NCBI GenBank assembly: GCA_035604135.1
Contig: DATNJB010000060.1
Location: 1 to 64,000, forward strand
From: Poindextera sp035604135
GTDB lineage: Bacteria; Pseudomonadota; Alphaproteobacteria; Caulobacterales; Caulobacteraceae
Reading direction: 5' to 3'
DNA length: 64,000 bases
In this document: positions 57,879 to 64,000 of the stretch, in pieces
How the letters are laid out: every line of letters starts with the position of its first letter
How positions within the stretch are numbered: the first letter of the stretch is position 1
Notes under the pieces: model-generated
What the model saw: the letters and a program-made list of their open reading frames with translations, nothing else
Told to the model about the DNA's origin: nothing
Databases searched by the model: none
Translations under genes and position numbers: made by a program

Positions 57879-59129
57879 ATGTACAAAGTCGGCCAGGCGG
57901 AGATCGATGCGCTGACACGCGTGGTCGAGAGCGGGGCGCTGTTCCGCTATGGCGTCGGCCACGAGTGCGAGACGTTCGAACGGCGCTATGCGGCCTACCT
58001 CGGGGTGAAGCACTTCGCGCTCGCCGCCTCGGGCTCGAATGCTCTGGCCGCCGCCATGGCCGCGGTGGGCCTTGGCCCCGGCGACGAGGTCATCATCCCC
58101 GCCCACACCTACATGGCGACTGCGACCTCGGTGCTGACCTGCGGCGCCATCCCGCTGATCGTCGACATCGACGAGAGCATCACCATCGATCCGGGCGCGA
58201 TCGAGGCTGCGATCGGGCCGCTCACGCGCGCCATCGTGCCCGTGCACATGTGGGGCGCGGCCTGCGACATGGACGCGATCATGGAGATCGCCGCTCGCCG
58301 GGGCCTGATCGTGATCGAGGACGCCTGCCAGGGCGTCGGCGGCGGCTACAGGGGCAAGAAGTTCGGGGCCGTCGGCCACATCGGGGCTTTCAGCTTCAAC
58401 TACTACAAGAACATGACGTGCGGCGAAGGCGGCGGCGTTGCGGTCAACGATGGCCGGCTGGCCGAGCGGGCGCGGTGCGCGATCGACCCCTGTCATTTCT
58501 ACTGGCAGGGGCGCAGCGACGCGGTGCAGCCCTTCTCCGGCAACGGCGCGCGGGCGTCGGAGCTGATGGGCGCGATGCTGAACGTGCAGCTAGACCGCAT
58601 CGACCCGATGATCGGCGCCATGCGGGCTGAGAAGCGCGCGATCCTTCAGGCGACGGCTTCGCTGGGCAACCGCGGCCTGAAGCAAACGCCGATGCACAGC
58701 CCCGATGACGATTGCGCCACCCACGTCATGTACAATCTGCCGACGCCGGAGGCGGCCAAGCGGTTCGTCGAGCTCTATCCCTGCGTGATCGTGGGCAAGA
58801 CCGGCCGGCACAACTACACCGAGTGGGACCAGATCCTGATGGGCGCGGGGGCCGCCCATCCGGCCATGAACCCCTTCGACATGCCGGCCAACGCCGAGTG
58901 CCGGCGGCGCTATTCCAAGGACATGTGCGCGCGGTCGCTGGAGATCCTGAACCGCACGGTGATGGTCCCAACCCACCCCGACCACACGGCCGGCGACATC
59001 GACGCCATCATCAACAACATCACCGCCGCGGCGCGGGTGGCGCTGGGCGAAGCGGCCGAGAAGGATGCCGTGTTCAGCGCCGCGCCAGCCCTGGACGCGC
59101 AGAAGTTCGACATGCAGGTGGACGGTTGA
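57879..59129 (+). CDS. DegT/DnrJ/EryC1-family aminotransferase
   Basis: A 416-aa PLP-dependent sugar-type aminotransferase. It shows FALAASGSNALAAAMAAVGL, GDEVIIPAHTYMATATSVL, PVHMWGAACDMDAIM, the cofactor Asp in VIEDACQGVGG, and the Schiff-base Lys in FSFNYYKNMTCGEGGG. The family aminates keto sugars, and some members act on amino-sugar or aminocyclitol precursors. It overlaps the mtnP start by TTGA. It could use an amine from the upstream operon or act in envelope sugar synthesis; no glycosyltransferase is nearby. Confidence 0.92.
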   Translation: MYKVGQAEIDALTRVVESGALFRYGVGHECETFERRYAAYLGVKHFALAASGSNALAAAMAAVGLGPGDEVIIPAHTYMATATSVLTCGAIPLIVDIDESITIDPGAIEAAIGPLTRAIVPVHMWGAACDMDAIMEIAARRGLIVIEDACQGVGGGYRGKKFGAVGHIGAFSFNYYKNMTCGEGGGVAVNDGRLAERARCAIDPCHFYWQGRSDAVQPFSGNGARASELMGAMLNVQLDRIDPMIGAMRAEKRAILQATASLGNRGLKQTPMHSPDDDCATHVMYNLPTPEAAKRFVELYPCVIVGKTGRHNYTEWDQILMGAGAAHPAMNPFDMPANAECRRRYSKDMCARSLEILNRTVMVPTHPDHTAGDIDAIINNITAAARVALGEAAEKDAVFSAAPALDAQKFDMQVDG

Positions 59130-59995
59130 GCGGCTGGACGCTTGGCGTCGTCGGCGGCTCGGGGCTCTATGAGATCGAAGGCCTGAGGAACGCGCGCTGG
59201 GTCAAGGTCGACACCCCTTGGGGCGACCCCTCGGACGAACTCCTCACCGGCGAGCTGGCGGGCCTGAAGCTCGTCTTCCTGCCCCGGCACGGGCGCGGGC
59301 ACGCCCTGCCGCCGACGGCGATCAATGCGCGCGCCAATATCGACGCCCTGAAGCGCGCGGGGTGCACCGACGTGCTTTCGCTCTCGGCCGTCGGATCGCT
59401 GAGAGAGGACCTCGCGCCGGGGTCCTTCGTGCTCGTCGACCAGTTCGTCGACCGCACCTTTGCGCGCGAGAAGAGCTTCTTCGGCCCCGGCCTCGTGGCC
59501 CACGTGTCGATGGCCCATCCGGTCTGTCCGCGCCTTTCGGCCTTCGCAGCCGAGGCGGCGGAGGAGGCGGGCGCGAGCGTCAGGCGCGGCGGGGTCTATC
59601 TCGCCATGGAAGGCCCGCAGTTCTCCTCCCGGGCCGAGAGCGAGCTCTACCGCTCGTGGGGCTGCGACGTGATCGGAATGACCAACATGCCCGAGGCCAA
59701 GCTCGCCCGCGAAGCCGAGCTGCCCTACGCCACCGTCGCCATGGTGACCGACTACGACTGTTGGCGCGAGGAGGTCGCCCACGTCGAAGTGAGCCAGGTC
59801 ATCGCGGTGCTCAACGCCAACGCCGCGACCGCCAAGGGGCTGGTCGCCCACATGCCGGCGAAGCTCGCCGGCGAACGTCCACCGTCGCCGATCGACACCT
59901 GCCTGGACGCCGCCATCATCACCGCGCCCGCCGCCCGCGACCCGGCGATGGTCGAGAAGCTGCGCGCGGTGGCAGGGCGGGCGCTGGCGCGATGA
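59126..59995 (+). CDS. mtnP: S-methyl-5'-thioadenosine phosphorylase
   Basis: A 289-aa nucleoside phosphorylase cleaving 5'-methylthioadenosine with phosphate to adenine and methylthioribose-1-phosphate. It has GVVGGSGLYEIEGL (phosphate loop), LPRHGRGHALPPTAINARAN, YLAMEGPQFSSRAESELYRS and VAMVTDYDCWREE. The start is TTG at 59126, overlapping the previous stop as TTGA; no ATG fits. It is coupled to apt, which recycles the released adenine. MTA comes from polyamine or homoserine-lactone synthesis. Confidence 0.92.
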   Translation: MSGWTLGVVGGSGLYEIEGLRNARWVKVDTPWGDPSDELLTGELAGLKLVFLPRHGRGHALPPTAINARANIDALKRAGCTDVLSLSAVGSLREDLAPGSFVLVDQFVDRTFAREKSFFGPGLVAHVSMAHPVCPRLSAFAAEAAEEAGASVRRGGVYLAMEGPQFSSRAESELYRSWGCDVIGMTNMPEAKLAREAELPYATVAMVTDYDCWREEVAHVEVSQVIAVLNANAATAKGLVAHMPAKLAGERPPSPIDTCLDAAIITAPAARDPAMVEKLRAVAGRALAR

Positions 59996-60519
59996 ACCTC
60001 AAGGACGCGATCCGGACCATTCCCGACTATCCGGCGACCGGGATCATGTTCCGCGACATCACCACCTTGCTCGGGGACTCCCACGCTTTCGCGCAATGCG
60101 TGGACGAGCTGACGGCGGCGCTTTCAGGCAAGGCCGTGGACAAGGTCGCCGGCATCGAGGCGCGCGGTTTCATCCTCGGCGGCGCGGTCGCTGCTTGCCT
60201 GTCGGCCGGCTTCATCCCCCTGCGCAAGAAGGGGAAGCTGCCATACAGGACCCTCTCGGTCGACTATGCGCTCGAGTACGGTGCAGCTGAGATGGAGATG
60301 CACATCGACGCCTGCGCAGCCGGCGAGCACGTCGCCATTGTCGACGACCTCATCGCCACCGGCGGCACCGCCATCGCGGCCGCGCAACTGCTGCGCCGCG
60401 CCGGCGCCCGCGTCGACGCCGCGGCCTTCGTCATCGACCTTCCCGACCTCGGCGGCGCCGAGAAGGTCCGCGCGCTCGGCATCGAGGTCGCGGCCTTAGT
60501 CGCGTTTGCCGGCCACTGA
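59992..60519 (+). CDS. apt: Adenine phosphoribosyltransferase
   Basis: A 175-aa enzyme making AMP from adenine and PRPP. It shows IRTIPDYPATGIMFRDITTL, GIEARGFILGGAVA, IPLRKKGKLPY and the PRPP-binding motif VAIVDDLIATGGTA. Length is standard. The ATG at 59992 overlaps the mtnP stop as ATGA. The pair forms an adenine/MTA salvage unit. Confidence 0.96.
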   Translation: MNLKDAIRTIPDYPATGIMFRDITTLLGDSHAFAQCVDELTAALSGKAVDKVAGIEARGFILGGAVAACLSAGFIPLRKKGKLPYRTLSVDYALEYGAAEMEMHIDACAAGEHVAIVDDLIATGGTAIAAAQLLRRAGARVDAAAFVIDLPDLGGAEKVRALGIEVAALVAFAGH

Positions 60520-60533
60520 AGCCGCGAGGGCTC

Positions 60534-60995
60534 CTACCGAGTGTTCGACACGATGGACCAGATCACCTTCCAGGTCTTATCCGGCTCGAGACGATAGCCG
60601 AGCAGCCAGTTGCCTTGCTCGGTCATGACCGCCTTGGTCCCCGCATCGGTGAACGTATAGGCGTAGGTGGCGCGATAGACGGCCAGGTCGCCGGAAGCGC
60701 CGACATCGACGGTCTCGTTGGTCGCGACGACCTTGGCGGCCGGATCGGCGAGCTGCATCTTGGTGATCGCCAGGTCGCCGGCCGGGCCGATGTAGTTCGG
60801 CGCCCCGTGGAACATGCCCACGAAGTCCGGCGCGTCGTGGCTCACCGCGCCGGCCGCGTCATGCGCATTGAACGATGCGACGATCTGATGAGCGTCGGCC
60901 GTTACGTCCGCGGCCGGATCGGCCGCCGCGCTGGTCGCCGCAATGAACGTAGCGGTCGCGAATGCAGCCGCCTGTGCAGTTGTCGGAATTCGCAT
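60534..60995 (-). CDS. Secreted SnoaL/DUF4440-like protein
   Basis: A 153-aa exported protein. ATG 60995 has GGGGGAAAACAC upstream; the signal peptide MRIPTTAQAAAFATATFIAA is cleaved near AAA-DP. The mature cone-shaped (NTF2-like) fold is indicated by ADAHQIVASFNAHDAAGAVS, FVGMFHGAPNYIGPAGDLAI and WLLGYRLEPDKTWKVIWSIV. Members are ligand-binding proteins or isomerases; no active-site assignment is possible. It converges with apt and probably stands alone. Confidence 0.82.
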   Translation of the reverse strand: MRIPTTAQAAAFATATFIAATSAAADPAADVTADAHQIVASFNAHDAAGAVSHDAPDFVGMFHGAPNYIGPAGDLAITKMQLADPAAKVVATNETVDVGASGDLAVYRATYAYTFTDAGTKAVMTEQGNWLLGYRLEPDKTWKVIWSIVSNTR

Positions 60996-61125
60996 GTGTT
61001 TTCCCCCAAGCGAAAGTCCCGCAACTAGAGGCGCTTGGCCGCCTACGGTCAAGTTTGCGCTTAGGGGCGGGTTGCGGCCGCGCCGGCCGCTGATCTAAAC
61101 CGACAAGCACAGATGGGAGAAAGCC

Positions 61126-62211
61126 ATGAAGGCTGCGGTGTTGCGCGAGGTGGGCAAGCCTCTGACGATCGAGCAGATCGCCATCGACAAGCCGCAGTCG
61201 AACGAGGTGCTGATCCGCACCGTCGCGGCCGGCGTCTGTCACTCCGACCTGCACTTCGTCGAGGGCAAGTTCACCGCCCAGATGCCGATCGTGCTGGGCC
61301 ATGAGAGCGCCGGCGTCGTCGAGCAGGTCGGCTCCGACGTACGCACGGTCAAGGTGGGCGACCACGTGATCACCTGCCTTTCCGTCTTCTGTGGCCACTG
61401 CGAGGACTGCCTCAGCGGGCACATGTCGCTCTGCCGCAGTCCCGACGCGCGCCAGCGCCGCGACAAGGCGCCCAAGCTGACGCAGGACGGCGCGCCGATC
61501 GGCCAGTTCGCCAACCTGGGCTCCTTCGCCGAGCAGATGCTTGTGCACGAGCACGGCTGCGTTGCGATCCGCAAGGACATGCCGCTCGACCGCGCGGCGC
61601 TCATCGGCTGCGGCGTCACGACCGGGGTCGGCGCGGTGATCCACACCAGCCACGTGCGTCCCGGCGAGACGGTCGCGGTGATCGGCTGCGGTGGGGTGGG
61701 GCTGGCCGCCATCAATGGCGCGGCGATCGCCGGCGCCGGGCGCATCATCGCCATCGACACCTCGCCGGCCAAGGACAACATGTCGCGCAACTTCGGCGCC
61801 ACCGACTTCATCGACGCCAGCAAGGAAGATCCGGTCGCCAAGGTGATGGAGCTGACCGGCGGCGGCGTGCACCACAGCTTCGAGGCCATCGGCCTCGGCA
61901 AGACCGCCGAGCAGGCGTTCAACATGCTCCGCCGCGGCGGGACGGCGAACATCATCGGCATGATCCCGCCCGGTCAGACGGTGAACCTGATGGGCGCCGC
62001 CTTCCTCGGCGAGAAGCGCATCCAGGGCTCGTCGATGGGCTCGAACCGCTTTCCCATCGACATGCCGCGGTTCATCGATTTCTACCTCTCCGGCAAACTC
62101 AAGCTCGACGACATGATCTCGCGGCGCATCAAGCTCGAGGAGGTCAACGAGGCGTTCGAGGAGATGAAGACCGGCCAGATCGCCCGCTCGGTGATCATGT
62201 TCGATGCCTGA
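61126..62211 (+). CDS. Zinc-dependent alcohol dehydrogenase (class III-like MDR)
   Basis: A 361-aa medium-chain dehydrogenase, ribosome site GGGAGAAAG. The catalytic zinc ligands are Cys in GVCHSDLHF and His-Glu in VLGHESAGVV; the structural zinc loop is CGHCEDCLSGHMSLC. The NAD site is VAVIGCGGVGLAAIN. It resembles the class III/mycothiol- or NDMA-type group that oxidises alcohols and formaldehyde adducts. The specific substrate is unknown. A small unknown gene follows by 17 bases. Confidence 0.93.
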   Translation: MKAAVLREVGKPLTIEQIAIDKPQSNEVLIRTVAAGVCHSDLHFVEGKFTAQMPIVLGHESAGVVEQVGSDVRTVKVGDHVITCLSVFCGHCEDCLSGHMSLCRSPDARQRRDKAPKLTQDGAPIGQFANLGSFAEQMLVHEHGCVAIRKDMPLDRAALIGCGVTTGVGAVIHTSHVRPGETVAVIGCGGVGLAAINGAAIAGAGRIIAIDTSPAKDNMSRNFGATDFIDASKEDPVAKVMELTGGGVHHSFEAIGLGKTAEQAFNMLRRGGTANIIGMIPPGQTVNLMGAAFLGEKRIQGSSMGSNRFPIDMPRFIDFYLSGKLKLDDMISRRIKLEEVNEAFEEMKTGQIARSVIMFDA

Positions 62212-62228
62212 GCGCGCGGGGGGCGAGG

Positions 62229-62429
62229 ATGCACATCCGCGAACTCGTTGACATCGCCATCGACGAGGACGCGCGCTCGCCCTGCCTCTGGGTGCCGTCC
62301 GAGCACTTCGACGCCCTATGCCAGGCGCTCGAGCGTAAACCAAACGTGGTCGGCGCGATCATCTACCGGAAGAAGACCATCCGCGCCGGCGAGCCCTACT
62401 CCGACGTCACCACGCGGCGGCCTGACTAG
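62229..62429 (+). CDS. Small hypothetical protein
   Basis: A 66-aa protein, MHIRELVDIAIDEDARSPCL opening, with a helix, a WVPSEHFDAL segment and a basic C-terminus. GGGGGGCGAGG lies directly before the ATG, and it begins 17 bases after the alcohol dehydrogenase stop, suggesting cotranscription. No family is recognised. Confidence 0.55.
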   Translation: MHIRELVDIAIDEDARSPCLWVPSEHFDALCQALERKPNVVGAIIYRKKTIRAGEPYSDVTTRRPD

Positions 62430-62443
62430 CGCTGCTCGCCCCC

Positions 62444-63832
62444 TTAGGTCTCCTCCTCGGCGAGCAGGGCGGGGCGGCCGCCGCGGAGCTTGATCACGAC
62501 AAGCATGATCGCGCCGACGCCGAGCCATGCGAGGCCGGCGACCTTGGCGTTCGTCTGCGCGTTGACCAGCACGTAGGCCACGATGGCGAAGCCGATCAGC
62601 GGAACCAGCAGATGAGTGACCCACCTGCGGCTCTTCTGGCGCACCATGAACAAGGCGATCACCGATGCGTGCAGCGCCAGGAAGCCGGTGAGCGCGCCGA
62701 AGTTGACCATCGAGGTCAGGAGCTCGAGCTGGTTCACCAGGACGACGCCGAGCACGAGCGTGATGGCGGCGATGAGGACGATGGCCCGGGCCGGCGTCTG
62801 TCGCCGCGCGCCGACATGGGCGAGCGCCTTCGGCAGCATGCCGTCGCGCGCCATGCTGAAGATGAGACGCGCCGTCGCCGCCTGGGCCGTAAGCGCGCCC
62901 GCCAGCCCCGAGAACAGGACGCCGAGGATGGAAACCGACCATCGCATCGGCTCGCCGCCGACGGTCTTGGCGATGATGAAGAAGGCGGTCGCGGCCTCGT
63001 CTCCAGGCGCGAAGGCCGTGCGGCCGAGCACGAAGAGCGACGCAAGGTAAGTCTGGGCGATGAAGAGGGCCGCCGCCACCACGAGCGATAGCATGGTGGC
63101 GAAGCCCACCGCGCGGGCGCCGCCCTTGGCTTCCTCGGTCAGGGTCGAGATAGCGTCGAAGCCCAGGAAGCTGAGCACGGCGAGCGACAGCGCCCCGAAG
63201 ATCAGGGATGGCGTCACCTTGTGGGCGTCGAAGAGCGGCGACAGCGACAGATGCGCGCCGGCCACGCCGTGCGCGAGCCCGATCAGGCAGAGCCCCATGA
63301 ACACCGCCAGCAGAACGAGCTGGAGGGCGAGCAGGGCGATGCTGAGCCGAGCCGTGCTCTCGATGCCCAGGACGTTGACGGTGGTGTTGACCGCCAGGAA
63401 GACGGCGACCAGCAGCGGCTTCGGCAGCATCGGGAAGATGGCGTGGATCGCCACCGCGCAGATCACGTAGACCAGGGTCGGCAGCAGCAGATAGTCGAGC
63501 AGCAGCGCCCAGCCGGACAGGAACCCGACGCTCTCTCCGATGCTCCGGCTGGCATAGGCGTAGACGGATCCCGCCACCGGAAAGGCGGCCGACATGACCA
63601 TGTAGCTGCGCGCGGTGAACACCATCGCCACCAGCCCGACCACATAGACGAGCGGCACCATGCCGCGGCTGGCGTTGAAGACGAACCCGAACGTGCTCCA
63701 TGGCGCGATCGGGGCGATGAAGACGAGGCCGTAGACCAAAAGGTCGAACGGCGAGAGCGAGCGCTTCAGCTCCTGGCGGTAGCCGAAAGCCTCGATCCCG
63801 GCAGCGGCGCCAGCGCTCTCAGGGACGGCCAT
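62444..63832 (-). CDS. APC-family amino acid/polyamine permease
   Basis: A 462-aa transporter with about 12 membrane helices. It has the N-terminal motif LSPFDLLVYGLVFIAPIAPW (first broken helix), SAAFPVAGSVYAYASRSIG and the helix-6 region LSFLGFDAISTLTEEAKGG. This is the APC superfamily plan (amino acids, polyamines, purines). The start is ATG 63832, nine bases after the stop of the class IV aminotransferase gene, so transporter and transaminase are likely one operon for an amino acid. Confidence 0.92.
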   Translation of the reverse strand: MAVPESAGAAAGIEAFGYRQELKRSLSPFDLLVYGLVFIAPIAPWSTFGFVFNASRGMVPLVYVVGLVAMVFTARSYMVMSAAFPVAGSVYAYASRSIGESVGFLSGWALLLDYLLLPTLVYVICAVAIHAIFPMLPKPLLVAVFLAVNTTVNVLGIESTARLSIALLALQLVLLAVFMGLCLIGLAHGVAGAHLSLSPLFDAHKVTPSLIFGALSLAVLSFLGFDAISTLTEEAKGGARAVGFATMLSLVVAAALFIAQTYLASLFVLGRTAFAPGDEAATAFFIIAKTVGGEPMRWSVSILGVLFSGLAGALTAQAATARLIFSMARDGMLPKALAHVGARRQTPARAIVLIAAITLVLGVVLVNQLELLTSMVNFGALTGFLALHASVIALFMVRQKSRRWVTHLLVPLIGFAIVAYVLVNAQTNAKVAGLAWLGVGAIMLVVIKLRGGRPALLAEEET

Positions 63833-63841
63833 GCGCGCCCC

Positions 63842-64000
63842 TCAGGTGGATGCCGCGTCGACGTAGTCGATCGCGAAACTGAGCTTTGGGTCGTCGTGCA
63901 GGTCCCAATAGGTCTCCCAGAGTTCGCGTGTGACCGGGCCGACCTGTCCGCCGCCGACCGACTGGCCGTCAAGCCTGGTGACCGGCATGATGCCGCCGGC
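63842..64000 (-). CDS. Class IV aminotransferase (branched-chain/D-amino acid type), C-terminal end, cut by the window
   Basis: Only the last 52 codons are in the window; the gene continues beyond 64000. They read GGIMPVTRLDGQSVGGGQVG then PVTRELWETYWDLHDDPK before the stop at 63842-63844. This ending (GGIMPVTRVDG, GPVTRRL) is characteristic of PLP fold-type IV enzymes such as branched-chain aminotransferase and D-amino acid transaminase. Which of these it is cannot be told. It is upstream of and probably cotranscribed with the APC permease. Confidence 0.8.
   Translation of the reverse strand, partial: AGGIMPVTRLDGQSVGGGQVGPVTRELWETYWDLHDDPKLSFAIDYVDAAST

Overview
The window is GC-rich DNA with the gene repertoire of an aerobic alphaproteobacterium. 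Overlapping ATGA/GTGA starts, a TonB-dependent receptor, paired P450s, xanthine-dehydrogenase-type enzymes, many class C serine hydrolases and a DUF3489-DUF2924-recombinase operon point to Caulobacterales, Phenylobacterium-like. That placement is inference; there is no rRNA or other marker gene here to prove it.

The left end (1-6.6 kb) is an accessory scar. A tRNA-Ser(CGA) gene is followed by a serine-recombinase module, then a 5'-truncated phage terminase joined to the 3' part of a sarcosine oxidase gamma gene. Next come a frameshifted IS6-like transposase remnant and an acyl-CoA dehydrogenase with a small unknown gene, enclosed by inverted repeats and preceded by two large palindromes. From 6.7 to 11 kb are ordinary envelope and metabolic genes: an outer-membrane protein, an OprB porin and an aminotransferase.

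The 10.9-16.2 kb block looks like a self-contained ECF sigma-factor regulon. It holds folE, an ECF sigma factor, a DHFR-like protein, a diheme cytochrome c, a frameshifted DUF4142 gene, a cupredoxin and a second ECF sigma factor. Three of its transcription units carry the same promoter-like motif, GGGAAC(A/C)T-N16-TCCA(A/T)T. After a CoA-transferase and an EF-G paralogue comes a third ECF factor with a probable anti-sigma partner (20.0-21.6 kb).

The 22-32 kb region is catabolic: an HpcH/HpaI aldolase, an FAD-linked dehydrogenase and a VOC protein on the plus strand; two tandem P450s and a three-subunit molybdenum hydroxylase with a MoaD-like protein on the minus strand.

The most interesting region is about 32-47 kb. 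It holds an M81 (MlrC-like) peptidase, a DgcA-like enolase-superfamily racemase, an XRE-cupin regulator, two S12 serine hydrolases, a TonB-dependent receptor, a DgcN-like (DUF1611) protein, a D-aminopeptidase-like S12 enzyme and an alkylsulfatase-like hydrolase. Together they suggest uptake and breakdown of peptides or conjugates containing D-amino acids, especially D-glutamate. A TTTGC-type palindrome recurs in the regulatory gaps.

The right end (47-64 kb) has a probable EcfG general-stress promoter driving glycine-rich mini-membrane proteins and an RcnB-like protein, then a divergent azoR/LysR pair. It continues with an L-fuconate dehydratase run (PhyH oxygenase, Fe-alcohol dehydrogenase, glutamine-synthetase-like ligase), a DegT aminotransferase with mtnP-apt purine/methylthioadenosine salvage, a Zn alcohol dehydrogenase, an APC permease and the cut-off end of a class IV aminotransferase. 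Several dispersed hairpin repeats lie in the intergenic gaps.
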